64,000 nucleotides of DNA from Portunus trituberculatus (Eukaryota > Arthropoda > Malacostraca > Decapoda > Portunidae). The stretch spans positions 21,488,589 to 21,552,588 of the forward strand of contig NC_059293.1 of assembly GCF_017591435.1 (NCBI RefSeq), in the 5' to 3' direction. The position numbers were made by a program, and so were the translations under genes. Positions 24,044 to 34,579 of the stretch are shown piece by piece (the first letter of the stretch is position 1; every line of letters starts with the position of its first letter). Under the pieces are notes generated by a model. The model did no database searches. It was given only the letters and a program-made list of their open reading frames with translations, and was not told where the DNA came from.

Positions 24044-25559
24044 ATTTTATAGGCTAATTCAGTTCTTTTACAGGATTTAGTGGCTACAGGCTCCTTGCTG
24101 AGTGTTGATCCAAAGAGAATAGTAACCAAGAGAGTGGTGCTGAGTGGCCATCCATTCAAGGTAAGTCTGCTGCTCATCAGAAACACATACAAACACCTGA
24201 GAACTTCATAAATTACACGTTTTTTTTTTTTTTGTGGCCACTCTTCAAGGAACACTGCTCCCACTGACTCTGTTCCTCCTGTAGGTGAACCGCAAGACAG
24301 CTGTGGTGCGCTACATGTTCTTCAACCGGGAGGATGTGATGTGGTTCAAGCCGGTGGAGCTGCGGACTAAGTGGGGCCGGCGGGGACACATCAAGGAGCC
24401 TCTAGGTGGGTGGACTGGCCAGCGCGTGTAGCCCAAGTGGCAGTGAAGGAGTGAGGGAGTTATGGGTGTTAGTGGACCAGGTTGCAATGAAGGAGTGTGT
24501 TAGTGGACCAGGAGTTCTGAGTTAGTGGACCAGGTAGTGGACTAGGAGTTGAGTGTTAGTGGGCCAGGTGTGGTGAAGAAATGAGGGAGTTGTGAGTGTT
24601 AGTGGACCTTTTTTGATGGTGATTTGTGTAGTGTAAGTGTTCTGAAGTAGGTGAAAGTGACTCTGGGTGTTAGTGGACCTTTTTTAATGCTGATTTACAT
24701 AGTATAAGTGTTCTGAAGTAGATTGGAGGGCCTGTGGGTGTCAGTAGAGCTTTCTTTAATGCTGATTTGTAGGGAGGGAGGGCTGTGGGTGTTAAGTGAG
24801 CCTTTTCTTAATGCCGATCTGTGTAGTGTAAATAGTCTGAAGTGCTTTCAATGTATAGTGAGCAAAATGTTGAATGGATTTGGTATTCTACAGCTACTGG
24901 AAACTCACTACTATTTTCCATTCTTGGTTAACTAATATTATTTAGATATTTATTCCGTCTTCTCTTTTAGTTTCATCTTACACAGTATAAGAGTTAATGT
25001 GATGTAAGGTAACCACAGCTCTAGTCTCATCGTACATGATATATGAATAAATGTGATGTAGGGTGACCACAGTTGTACATTTTTTTCCCTAGTGTAAGAG
25101 GGAACACAAGCCAAGGGAAAAAAAAAAAGATAAATAAATGAAAATAAAAATGAAGATAAACAAATAAAATAAAGTAAAGAAATTAAATAAAACAAAAAAA
25201 AAAAAAAAGGCCCATTGAGGTTCAGGTTGCTAAATAGAAATGTAGTTGGCATGGATACTTAGAGGATGGTATAGGAGTCTAAACACAAACCTAACCTAAA
25301 CAAACTGTACCTTCCCACTCCAGGAACCCACGGACACATGAAGTGCTTCTTTAATGGGCAGCTCAAGTCACAGGATACAATTTTGCTGAACCTGTATAAG
25401 CGTATGTTCCCCAAGTGGACCATGGACCCCTTTGTCGCCCGGCCTCCTCCCCTCTACACCTTCCACACTGCTCACCACTCAGACAGCGATGACGAGGAGG
25501 AGGAGGAAGCACAGCAACCTTCAAGAAAAAGGAGTAAAATGGTTAAATTTGTTTCCTGA
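15468..25559 (+). CDS. TSR1: Pre-rRNA-processing protein TSR1
   Basis: Nucleolar and cytoplasmic GTPase-like factor required for 40S ribosomal subunit maturation. Fourteen exons: 15468-15573, 16036-16306, 16822-16900, 17297-17437, 19084-19281, 19979-20215, 20660-20807, 21476-21706, 22195-22412, 23099-23362, 23655-23765, 24074-24160, 24285-24405, 25324-25559. All phases close to 815 residues (vertebrate about 804). Signatures: basic N terminus with HRPSALKQQNK; AARP2CN region with GYLRGKPISVN; DPMEGEQTWPTEEEL then VPKGTSDYQA; an acidic region in exon 8; MFPDEVDTPQDVAARIRFQK; LLPHEQKMSV; RYMFFNREDVMWFKPVELR and the C-terminal NLYKRMFPKWT. An acidic and basic tail (HSDSDDEEEEE) ends the protein. 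The exon 5 acceptor at 19083 was chosen because it aligns without gaps to vertebrate TSR1. Polyadenylation signal at 25661-25666. Confidence 0.96.
17995..18029. repeat. (GT)n microsatellite, TSR1 intron 4
   Basis: Dinucleotide run inside the intron between exons 4 and 5. A longer one follows at 18799-18874, interspersed with 'gtgtgggt' variants. Confidence 0.9.
18132..18230 (+). other. Possible 33-codon cassette exon in TSR1 intron 4
   Basis: Bounded by a good acceptor ('aattgtcttgttag') and a GTATAT donor. It is open in the TSR1 phase, symmetric (99 bases) and encodes an acidic peptide starting EGAVGQEMETDELEQDLG. Skipping it gives the gap-free match to vertebrate TSR1, so inclusion would add 33 residues. 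It may be chance. Confidence 0.3.
18306..18532 (-). mobile_element. MITE family 2 copy in TSR1 intron 4
   Basis: Starts 'gtattctgaaacacttctgc' and ends 'gcgtttctgaatacaggcc', which are related inverted ends. The interior has 'tttttatggttctag', 'acaagatttctgcgttat' and 'atcatctctgtggccttgg'. The same element is seen at 50793-50992, 52398-52622, 58969-59150 and 63219-63425. No coding capacity. Confidence 0.7.
18799..18874. repeat. (GT)n microsatellite, TSR1 intron 4
   Basis: About 70 bases of GT repeats. Apparent open frames of Cys-Val or His-Thr repeats across it are artefacts. Confidence 0.95.
19740..19930. repeat. Dispersed repeat family 3, TSR1 intron 5
   Basis: Core 'ggaggcttcaagacatttgt', 'cctttggctaatttta', 'actggcaactgagtgggcc', 'tgttgcccttgg', then 'cctacataaaaag' and an A-run. 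Related copies occur at about 20495-20600, 25080-25215, 25780-25925, 42862-43025, 52058-52205, 57437-57640 and 62445-62660. It looks like a short SINE-like retroposon, but I find no tRNA boxes in it. Confidence 0.6.
20266..20492 (+). mobile_element. MITE family 1 copy A (TTAA, piggyBac-like ends)
   Basis: Interior 'tttccatattcattctgctt', 'gattttatacggcttcag', 'cctccatagaccctttcta'; right end 'gttactgaaagggttaa'. The left end is degraded. Belongs to the seven-copy family described in the findings. Confidence 0.7.
20874..21087 (+). mobile_element. MITE family 1 copy B
   Basis: Begins TTAATCCCTTCAGTACC and ends 'gtattgaaggggtta', giving inverted ends around CCCTTCAGTAC / GTACTGAAGGG with TTAA-like flanks. 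Lies in TSR1 intron 7. Confidence 0.75.
21107..21317 (+). mobile_element. MITE family 1 copy C
   Basis: Follows copy B by 20 bases in the same orientation ('ttaaactccttcagtacc' to 'cagtactgaagggattga'). Two copies side by side in TSR1 intron 7. Confidence 0.75.
22456..22672 (-). mobile_element. MITE family 1 copy D
   Basis: Reverse orientation in TSR1 intron 9: 'ttaacccctttcactattgg' at the left, then 'ggaaggatctatggaggtca' (reverse complement of the common core) and 'catggtactcaagggataa' at the right. Confidence 0.75.
22786..22965 (+). pseudogene. Possible retroelement coding fragment in TSR1 intron 9
   Basis: A short open stretch reads EWSDSVTRLLRSFKRRLDKFM and continues briefly. The pattern 'W..s....Sf.rrLDk.m' resembles the end of reverse-transcriptase proteins of non-LTR elements. 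No start, no catalytic motif and no flanking domains are seen. It is at most a decayed fragment; assignment is weak. Confidence 0.25.
23977..24042. repeat. (GT)n microsatellite, TSR1 intron 11
   Basis: Dinucleotide run ending about 30 bases before the exon 12 acceptor at 24073. Confidence 0.95.
24430..24860. repeat. Minisatellite beginning next to the exon 13 donor of TSR1
   Basis: Four to five diverged units of about 60-95 bp, marked by 'gtgttagtgga' and, in the later units, 'ccttttttaatgctgattt' and 'agtgttctgaagtag'. The array begins within about 30 bases of the splice donor at 24406 and fills the first 450 bases of the intron. Confidence 0.65.
25080..25215. repeat. Dispersed repeat family 3, A-rich copy
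   Basis: 'ccctagtgtaagagggaaca' and 'agccaaggg' followed by an A-rich AAATAAA-type stretch, then 'aaaggcccattgaggttcag'. Matches family 3 in reverse orientation relative to the 19740 copy. TSR1 intron 13. Confidence 0.5.
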
Positions 25560-26083
25560 AAGTATCGTAGTAGTTATATTTGGAATTTATTTATTTGTGC
25601 TGTTACCTCCCTTGCCGGCCACAACAGAACTTCGGTGGGATTGGTCCTGTGAACTGTCGTAATAAACATACAGGTCTTGAATTGCTGTGTTATTCCATGT
25701 TGAGCTTAGTTTCTGTTATGTGTGTGTGTGTGTGTGTGTGTGTGTCAAAAGAAAAGTGAGGAATATGCTATGTATGATCTGAACTCATTTAAGAGGGTGG
25801 TTTCAAGACATTTATTCCATTCTTTTGGCTAAATCTCATTGAGCTGCTTGGGGACTGACATCAAAGTGAGACTTTTTGTTGCCCTTGGCCAGATTTTCCC
25901 TCTTACATAAAAAAAAAAAAAAAAATCAATAAAAAAGAGATTCTATGTGTTGTCAGTATGAAAACAACAACAGTAGAAGTTGATTCAAGTACCCTGATGA
26001 GAGGAAGTATACTGAGTGAGCTGTGAGGTGCCTCCTTGAAGGTACTTCACTAATAAAAAGATTAAGCTGGAATTTAAAGAGAA

Positions 26084-26276
26084 TTAACCCTTGAATACCA
26101 TGACGTGTTTCCATATTCATTCTGCTTACTATTTAGCGATATTATACTTCTTCAGAAACTCATACGGCGATTAAGATAGAAAATCGACCTCCATAGACCA
26201 TTCCTAATGTCAATAAAATGGCCTAATCGTACACAAATCTAAAGGTAAAAATGTGTCCCAGTATTGAATTGGTTAA
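26084..26276 (+). mobile_element. MITE family 1 copy E with TTAA on both sides
   Basis: Begins TTAACCCTTGAATACCATG and ends 'gtattgaattggttaa', so both edges carry TTAA. This is the cleanest boundary evidence for the family. Confidence 0.75.
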
Positions 26277-26395
26277 GAGGCTAAAAATAATTCATGTGCT
26301 GACAGATGAATGGAATAAATTTGGTTATCTGCTTGATGTTGAGTGGATAGGGAGGTTTTATAGACAACTTTCTGCATGGAGATGATAGTGGAAAT

Positions 26396-26655
26396 AAGTA
26401 AGCACGTGTCATAGAGGAGTAATTGGAAGTGTGTATGTGGTGTTATTGATGCTGGAAGGGAGTATTGACATTACAATAAATAGGCACGTGTTATACAGAG
26501 GGAGGGATTGGAAGTGTGTATGTGGTGTTATTGGTGCTGGAAGGGAGTATTTGACATTATAATAAGTAGGCACGTGTCATACAGAGGGAAGGATTGAAAG
26601 TGTGTATGTGGTATTATTAGCGTTGGAAGGGAGTATTTGACATTATGGGATGCTA
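26396..26655. repeat. Three tandem units of about 84 bp
   Basis: 'aagtaggcacgtgtcatac', 'ggaagtgtgtatgtggt' and 'ctggaagggagtatttga' recur three times at roughly 84-base spacing (starts near 26397, 26479, 26564). No coding content. Confidence 0.75.
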
Positions 26656-27065
26656 GTTGGGTGTATGTGATGATGTGGATGTGCTCGAGGAGTGTATGTG
26701 ATGATACGTGAATGAATATATATGTAGCTATCATGTGTATGTGATGTGGGTATTATCACTATTATGTTGGTGTGCTGTGATGTTATGGGCGCTAGGATTG
26801 TGTATGTGATTATGTGACTCATCTGAATAGGCGCATATAACCTAATGGGTGTCGTGTGGGTGTATGTGACTTTGTATAAACGAAATTATAGACATTGGAT
26901 GGAAAAAATTGCTGATGATGATTATTACTATTTTAACAATTACTAATATTACTATATTCGGAAGCAACCACTTAAAAAATATATAAGAAAAATAAGATGA
27001 CCATAAATAGGCAAGAATAAATTGGAATAGATTAGGAATGAATAATAAAAACATAATAAGCGCAT

Positions 27066-27124
27066 GTTAGTCTTCAGTTGTCTTCCCATCCTCCTCTCTT
27101 TCGGCCTTTTCCAGTGGTAGCGAC
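27066..27124 (+). promoter_or_regulatory. Pyrimidine-rich leader of RPL7 (TOP-like)
   Basis: The 60 bases before the RPL7 start codon are pyrimidine-rich ('cttcccatcctcctctcttt'). Ribosomal protein mRNAs characteristically begin with a 5' terminal oligopyrimidine tract that links their translation to growth signals, so transcription probably starts in this tract. The exact start is not visible. Confidence 0.5.
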
Positions 27125-27927
27125 ATGGTTGAGACGTGAGTATCCGAGAAACTTTATTTTAATCTCCATATACTTCACCCATCGGACCCGCCAGACATTA
27201 ACCAGTGTGATGTACTTAACCAGGAACTATTAGACTATATTATTAGCAGTTGTTTAGAGATGAGTGACATGAATTAGAGGCGATATTAATGAAAGAAGTG
27301 CAATGTTTACATCCAAAGGTTCGGCCAGGTTGTGCATGCCTGTGACTTTGTTATTGGGAAACCTTTGCTGTGTGGTGATAGTGTCCCGCGTGGTGATTGA
27401 TGTGGTGAGATGAGGCACACTGGAGACTTTTTATGTGATGTAAAGATATAAGGTTGATTTGTGTAAGGTTAGGTGAGGGTAGGGCAGTGTGTTGGATTCC
27501 TTATTTTGTGGCATTGTGCAAGGAATAGTGGTATTGTATTTCGTGTATTGTTTATATTTTGCCTCCCTGAAGGGTAGGTTTTGGTAGGACAGGTTCTGTT
27601 AGTGTCGATGATTCCTTTTCTTATGGTATTTGTTTAGAAAAGAAGTAATAACAGTGCTAAGAATTTTGCCATATAATCATTTCGTATGTTTAGTGCCACA
27701 GTGAAGCTGCTGGTATCCCGCGTGCAAAGGTTCACTGTCGGGATCCTTTTAACATATACGAGTGGTGGGTCTCACTGTTTTGTCTCCGTGTGGTGCTCAG
27801 AAACACGTTAGGTAGCCAGGTGGCAGCACTGTGGCACCTCAGTGGCGTGGTGTGGCTGGCACTGCCTCAGCCACTCTATTATACTGTGTGCTCTTCAGGG
27901 TGAGCTCTCCATGTGAGGTAATCCAGC

Positions 27928-27993
<66 letters not shown>

Positions 27994-29921
27994 GAGGCTG
28001 TGTGTTGCAGGGGGAAGACAGCGGCTCCAGCCCCGGCCAAGAGGCTGCGGGTGAGGAAGAAGAAGCCAGCGGACCCTGCTCTGCGTAAGGTTGCCAAGCC
28101 CAAGACTGTTGCCCCGGCCAAGTCAGCAGAGGCAAAGAAGACCAAGAGGACGAGGCGCCCACCCAAACCCACCAGGGCTGAAATCGCCAAGGCCAGAGTT
28201 GCCAAGGCTGCTGCTAAGGCTGAGAAGGCCAAGGCAGCTAAGGCAGCCAAACCAGCCAAGCCTGCTGAAGCTAAGAAGCCAGCCCCTGCTAAGGCTGGGG
28301 CCTCCAAGAAGCTGCCGGCCGTGCCCGAGATCCTCCTGAAGCGCAGGAAGAGGAGGGTTGCCACCAAGAAACACAAGATTGCTGCCATCATTCAGGTAAC
28401 TTGTCCTTTTCATTGTGTACATAAAGCCTTCTGTTGGAGTGGTAATAGTTTGCTGAACTGTGTTCTGTATCTGCCTGTGTACCTGTGTTGTTTGGTCTGT
28501 GCTTCCCAGCAAGCTAACACAGTAAGTTCATGGCGTCGGCACTGAGTGCTGGTGTGTGAGACGCTGTAAGTTTACTGTATTGCTACCGGGCGAATTCAGC
28601 CAAAGCTGATAATTTCATGTTTGGACAAGTGAAAGTGACAAGAGTACTTGGGTGGCCCCAGTGACAGCCTTCCTCCCACAGGCCAAGAAGGCTCTGAGGA
28701 CCAAGCGCATGACCATCTTCCGCCGTGCCGAGAAGTACATCAAGGAGTACCGCAAGGTGGAGAAACAGGAGGTTGACCTCATCAGGGAGGCCAAGAAGGA
28801 GGGCTCCGTGATCGTGCCAGCTGAGGCTAAGCTGGCCTTCGTCATCAGGATCAGGGGGTGAGGGCTTCACTGTTCACTGTGGAGAGGGAGTGGCTGGTTA
28901 TCATTGAGCACTTCCATCTGTGTTGACCTGACCTTTGTTAAGTGTGGGAGGGAATAGCTCATGTGTTGTCTCTCTTGCAGTGTGAACCAGATCCACCCCA
29001 AGGTGCGCAAGGTGCTGCAGCTGTTCCGCCTGCTGCAGATCAACAATGGCGTCTTTGTCAAGCTGAACAAGGTGTGTGTCGTGTGTGTACAGCTGTAATG
29101 GAGTGCTTGTCTGGTGTTTGAAGGGTCAGTTTTGCAATGTATTGAAGGACAGTGTAATGTAGAAATGTAGCACACTCAGAGTAAGCACCACATGTTGTGT
29201 ACACGTCACTCTCTTGCCCCTGACTACTATGACACCGCGCCGTCACATTTCAGGCCACAATCAACATGCTGCGTATTGCTGAGCCATTCATTGCCTGGGG
29301 CTATCCTAATCTGAAGACTGTGAAGCAGCTGGTGTACAAACGAGGCTTTGGCAAGATTGAGCACCGCCGCATCCCACTCACCAACAATGAAATGATTGAA
29401 AAGAAACTGAGTGAGTATGTGGTGGTTGTGAGGAATGCTTTGCCGTGAAGGCAGGCGAGTGAGGAATCCCAGCATGAGATTTAGTAATATACACTTAGAT
29501 CTATTACAAACAACAGTACCATGACCATTTCCTTGTTGCAGAGTCCAAGGGCATCATCTGTGTTGAGGATCTTGTCCATGAAATCTACACTGTGGGCGAC
29601 AACTTCCAGGCCGCCACCAACTACCTGTGGCCCTTCAAGGTGTGTTGTGTTCCATTCATTCATGCATTCATCTGTGTATGGCTGAGTAATGAAGCGAGTG
29701 TTGTTGAGAGAGAGTGACTTTGTAGTTTAGAAGTTACCTTATGATGACGGTTACCAGTATAAGTTATCTTGATGTAGATAGTAATGTGAATATTGTTTTA
29801 TTTCTTGCAGCTCAACAACCCAACTGGTGGATGGAGGAAGAAGACCACTCACTTTGTGGAGGGTGGTGACTTTGGCAACAGGGAGGACCAGATCAACAGT
29901 CTGTTGGCCAGAATGATCTAA
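27125..29921 (+). CDS. RPL7: 60S ribosomal protein L7 with long N-terminal extension
   Basis: Component of the large ribosomal subunit (uL30 family). Seven exons: 27125-27135, 28011-28395, 28682-28857, 28981-29071, 29254-29410, 29542-29639, 29811-29921; phases close to 342 residues. The tiny first exon (MVE plus two bases) follows a pyrimidine-rich leader. The core from about residue 100 (KKLPAVPEILLKRRKRR) onward matches L7: PAEAKLAFVIRIRG, VRKVLQLFRLLQINNG, INMLRIAEPFIAWGYPNL, KGIICVEDLVHEIYTVG, THFVEGGDFGNREDQIN. The unusual part is the first ~95 residues, rich in Ala, Lys and Pro with AKA/AKAAK repeats like a histone H1 tail; human L7 has only about seven residues here. The extension is in phase and shares exon 2 with the conserved start of the core, so it is probably real. 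Confidence 0.96.
27931..27990. repeat. (CT)n tract before RPL7 exon 2
   Basis: Sixty bases of pure CT ending 20 bases before the exon 2 acceptor at 28010. It acts, at least by composition, as a very long polypyrimidine tract. Confidence 0.95.
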
Positions 29922-31046
29922 ATGAAATACACTAAGAGGAAGGATGACTTGTTTTACATTCACCTTTAAGGAATGATTGGAATATAAGGCTTATTTAGAG
30001 GGAGAAGTGGAGATAAAACCCAGTTGTGGCAAAGAATGCTTCCAATAGGAGGCATGCAGCTCAGCCTGGTAATGTACTATATTAATTTTGAAGTCCCCTA
30101 AACCTTTATATGTACTGGAGTAGGTTCTGGCCATCAGTGGTCAAGCTGGGATGGTTCTCTGCTTCCTGGGATGCTCTAGTTTCTGTTGTTCCATGGAATG
30201 TTGCAGTGACTGGCAGTATTGGTCATTCATCCATCAGGCCACATGACAAGGTGTAATAGTGGGATGGATCTGGTTAGTTTGTCCTGTTGATAGAATGAGC
30301 CTCCTTTTCCAAGTGAAACTAGTGTTGCTTTAGAGGTGACAGCAGGTATGGGGAGTTTTGAGCTTTTCCTTGGTTTATCCCTGAAGAGGAGGGTGCCAAG
30401 AAGGGTGGAAGGGAAGTGTAGAGTAAAGGCATTGTAAGAAATGGATGCCTGACAAAGAAGCAAGTGATGATATTTCTGTACCCCAAAGATGACATAATTT
30501 ACAACCTGTATTTACACCTCGTACACATCCATTTTTCACTGGTAGTCTAACTCTGCTGTCTACAGATTCTATAAGTAGTCTAGGTAACACATCACAGTTT
30601 TTACTCCACATTGGTGCCTTCACTGGCCTCCCCATGTGACAAGACAATCTGAGTGTAATGAGTTTAATCTCTACCACTCAGTAAATCATTGTCTTGGTAG
30701 TCTTGTGGTGTATGATAGGCCACAAGACTCCATGACAGAGCTGTGTGTGTCTTGGTGCTACAGGTGTCATAGGATTACACCAGAGCTAACATACCTTAGT
30801 AAGGAAGAAAGAAATAATAAACAGAAGACACTATTATTCACACCACTAATTCTTACATCTAGTATGCCACATTTTCCTCAGCAATGTGTGAATGATGTAT
30901 ATGCAAGAGTGTGGTGTTGTCTGGTCACTCCTGTGTGTGATGATCAACATAAAGAGATTACATATAGTACCTCATGATTCATCAAGCAAGATTCTAGAGT
31001 ACACAATGCCACCAGATCCAATCAAATGCAGTGTAATGAAAAACTT
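29922..31046. other. Convergent spacer between RPL7 and the CYTH gene
   Basis: Both flanking genes end here. No exon, RNA gene or repeat is recognised; several short open frames (for example 30375-30677 minus, 30636-30977 plus) have no recognisable content. Confidence 0.5.
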
Positions 31047-32891
31047 TTATTTCTTCAAAATCATGTCCATGTAAGCTCCAGTGAGAAGGTCCTCCTCCTT
31101 GACACCCAGCTTCTCCTGCAGGTCTTTGGCAATTGTCTCTCCTTCTTCCAAAGACTGGTCGTCATTCAGCATTACCTGTTGTGAATAGACAGTTTGATTA
31201 GTAATATGTCTGAATCCTTGTCTGGTATGAACTAGCTATGGTCTGTAGCAGAGGTATACATGCCTGGGTTAGCTGGCCTTACGCTCACAAAGAAGGCAGG
31301 ATTAATAGCCTCACTGTTCTCACAAACCAAATCAGTGAACTGTCTGGGCCATTTCGTGTGTGGTTGCTGCTGATTACTAGTAAATAGACACAAAATAGTT
31401 ACATGAATAAATCTACGTACCTCAAGTTCCATAAAGTCCCCAAGATTTTCCACCTTATCCACATGAATTCTTGTCTGGCCAACCATGTAGAGTGTCCTAG
31501 TCTTCTTGACAGATCCTTTAATTCCAAGGGAACGACTCAATAATAGCTTTATGTCACCACTCAGCTCTCCAGCCTTCCTATCCACCTAGAAGGGAGCAAT
31601 AGTAACATACATGTGAGACTTCCTTCACAACTCACAGTATCCTGACACTAATGCTGTGTGAGGACAGTAAGCACAGGTGAAGTTGTCACAATAGTTTATG
31701 AGGATTCTTACGGTGTGTCACAACATTTACCTTAACATAGTCACTGCACTTGGGACCTTCCTGATCTGGTCGCTCGTAATATATCAACTCTTCTTTTTTG
31801 TCCTGAAAGATAAATGCAAGTCAGAAATTACCTTGGCGACCAACTGTATTTTATGAATAACAAGCACTGATGAACATTAAATTGCTGCTATGAAAGCTCT
31901 TGCAAGAAACAGGACTCTTAGTGAGTGCATATAAGGAAGTGAATAAGTTTCTGATTTCATGACCATCTTTCCCCAAGGGGCTGATGCAGCTAAGAGAGTG
32001 AATAACTGTGGTCCTGTGTAGGATTATTAACCAAGTATATAAATAGATGAAACATTAAACTGGCACTGGTATCAATGCAGTGAGTACTAGTTGCTTTGTA
32101 CCCTACTGTTTTGAGTCAGTTCCTGGTTGTTTTGTAAATTCCTTCTGGTAATTTCCAACCTAACCTAACCTCTTAGATGGGGAAGAATTCCAACCTGTCT
32201 GTGTGTTTGGTACCAGACATATGAGTCGATTTGTACCTGGTACAAAACATCCAGTACGAAAAGACCAGTTTCCAATGCAGCCAAGATTCTTAAGTTGCAA
32301 ATAAGTAACATAATATGCTCCAATGTGAGTAATTGATGGGTGAGAACCATGATAACCCTGCCCTGCTGTGTGAGATAGATTACACCCCTAAACTGGCACT
32401 AGTATAAAGGCAGCCAAGATTCTAAAGTTGCAAATAAGTAACATAACCTCAAATGTGGAGCGAGTGACAGGCGAGGATCTTGATAACCCTGAGCTTGAGT
32501 CTTCCCTGCTGTGTGAGATGGACCACACCTTAAACTGGCACTAGCACTGTACAAAGGCAGCCAAGATTTTAAAGCAACATAGTAAACTCCAATGTGAGGT
32601 GAGTGATGGTTGAGGTCATTGATAAGCCTGAGCTTGAGTCTGCCCTGCTGTGTGAGAAAGGCTACACCTTCAACTGGCACTAGTACAAAGGCATTAAGTA
32701 ACATATAAACTCCAATGTGAGTGATTTGTTAGGACCTTGATAACCCTGAGCTTGAGTCTGCCTTGCTGTGCGTTGAAGAAGGTATCCTCCTGGTGCAGTA
32801 CTTCCCCGCTGCTCTGGGACAACTCAGCAGCGATTTTGTGCAGCTTGGCCACATCATGTACTCTTGCCTTGATCTCAGTGTTGCGTGGCAT
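31047..32891 (-). CDS. CYTH-domain protein (triphosphate tunnel metalloenzyme family)
   Basis: Small protein of the CYTH superfamily, which includes CyaB adenylate cyclases and thiamine triphosphatase; members bind organic triphosphates and metal in a beta-barrel tunnel. Four coding exons: 32891-32736, 31802-31731, 31585-31421, 31175-31047; phases close to 173 residues, typical for a single CYTH domain. Signature charged strands are visible: NTEIKARV at the N terminus (the ExExK-type strand), QEDTFFNAQQGRLKLRVI, ELIYYERPDQEGPKCSDY, VKKTRTLYMVGQTRIHVDKV and LGDFMELEV. The exon containing the start codon has an acceptor at 32900, so a 5' UTR exon lies upstream. The exact substrate is unknown. 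Oddity: the end of the first coding exon is repeated in the following intron. Confidence 0.88.
32270..32770 (-). repeat. Tandem array carrying copies of a CYTH exon end
   Basis: Plus-strand 'gagcttgagtctgccttgct' marks the real exon end at 32748. Near-identical copies sit at 32630 and 32491, and a truncated one near 32358. Units are about 118-139 bp and share 'aactggcactagtacaaagg', 'cagccaagatt' and 'ctccaatgtgag'. Each copied exon piece encodes the QQGRLKLR strand in the gene's orientation. Confidence 0.85.
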
Positions 32892-32899
32892 CTCCCTCT

Positions 32900-34135
32900 C
32901 TGCAACACACAGGGTCATTTGTAAAGTCAAGGGGTGACAGTGCTCAGCATGTGAAAAATGTGTGAATGTGGTGGTAGATTCTATGACTGATTCAACAGCC
33001 AGTAGATTTGTGAATGTGATGTAGATTGGCTGTGAGGTCAATTTAGCTGGTTTAATTCTCTCTCTCTCTCAACCCAGCACATCCCTTTCTCTCATACTCA
33101 ACCCAGCAACACCCTATATCTTTCCTCCTCCCACAAACATAAGCTCCCTATCTCCTATGAAAGAGTAGGTAGTAGGTAGTAGAATAACACACACACACAC
33201 ACACACACAGTACGTAGCAAAGAATAAAACACACACTGACATGCAGAAACGTGACTGACCGACTGACTGACTGACACACACACACACACTATAACAAGCA
33301 TTAAAGATACCCACGTTAATAGGTAGTAACACTAATGCGAACACAGTACAATGAACACACAATACACACTGCTAGTTATACACAGCCGCCGGACAAGACA
33401 GCGGCTTATGATCATGGAGAGAGAGAGAGAGAGCTGTTTCTCTTCACTCTTCAATCCACTAGCCTGCCTGCCTGCCTGCTCTCTCTCTCTCTCTCTCTCT
33501 CTCGAATGGCTCCTATCGTCTTAGTCCTCCATCCTTAAGACTATAGTTATTACCGTTGTTTCTCTGCAATGATGTGCAACGTACCTTTTCAAACTGGTCA
33601 CTTGAATCACTTCTCTTTGCTCTTTTTTTTTAGTAGTCTCATAGGGACCTTGGGTATATAGCCATTTCCTGTTATAGTTGCTATGTAATATGTGAATACA
33701 CTTTCATTGCTCTCCTTTTCGTAGCTTCAATTTTATCAGCGAATTATATTATTATGATCTTATTTATGTAAAGACGAGCTGTTTGTATATATGTGTGTGC
33801 GTTTACCGTCAATAGGGGACTTTTAATTATTCTACTATATATCAAACCCTTTCTCATGATGTTTTGCTATCTTGTCTGCCAGTAATGTGTCTATCTCAGG
33901 CCATTCAAGTATTATTATGAGAGAAAAGTGTCAACCGGTCTTTCAAGTTTCAATACTTATTTCCTCTCCCTCTGTTCTAAGCCATCCACGTCAATATTCC
34001 TCTTGACATCACCTTATCGATACTTTCATACAGTTTTCTGCCTATTGTGGGCTCTCCTGTTACATTTTTACGGTAGATCTGACCTGTTGAATGTGTTGTT
34101 GAAGTCTACCATAGAGGAATGCCAAAAAAAAAAAA

Positions 34136-34178
<43 letters not shown>

Positions 34179-34579
34179 TTACACAAATATTGATCTAAAC
34201 AGCCATGTAAGATTTCCATTCACAAATACAGAACATCTTCTTTCTTGATGATTGACACCCCAGTAACGCCCCAGACTGATCAGCCGGCGTAGCTGTGAGG
34301 GGATTAAATAATTGGTTCATTTCCAACTTCCACCCAGCAGACGACATCCGAGCTCCGCATCTCGCCACAAAACGAATTAGGCGATTTATACATGAAAACA
34401 GTATTAAAACATACCTAATTATTACTAAAACCGCATAAAATAAAAGTAAGAGTTAGTTTAGGGTAGGAAATACTAGAATTACACTCGGAATAGGGAGAAA
34501 AAGCGAAAAAGAGCTTTGAGGGGAAGGGACGTGTGACCGGCAGGGTGCAGTTGACTCCTCCATCTTAGACACAGACGAG
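32900..34579. other. Divergent spacer between CYTH and ATP synthase alpha
   Basis: Both genes read outward, so the two promoters lie here. It contains (CA)n at 33187-33209 and 33273-33288, GA/CT tracts at 33415-33434 and 33479-33502, and (GA)n at 34139-34174. No coding exon is recognised. A GC-rich stretch just before 34580 is the likely ATP synthase leader. Confidence 0.5.

Larger units (their letters stand above)
25560..27065. other. TSR1 3' UTR and spacer to RPL7
   Basis: AATAAA at 25661-25666 probably ends TSR1. The rest holds (GT)n at 25721-25745, repeat family 3 at 25780-25925, MITE family 1 at 26084-26276 and a tandem array at 26396-26655. No gene is seen. Confidence 0.55.

Noticed and set aside
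27990..28391. Ala/Leu-rich minus-strand frame opposite RPL7 exon 2
   Set aside because: Antisense shadow of the Ala/Lys-rich extension, with no start or splice context.
29640..29810. C/D snoRNA in RPL7 introns
   Set aside because: Ribosomal protein introns often host snoRNAs, and an ATGATGA C-box-like word occurs near 29740, but no matching CTGA D box or terminal stem is present. The other RPL7 introns show nothing better.
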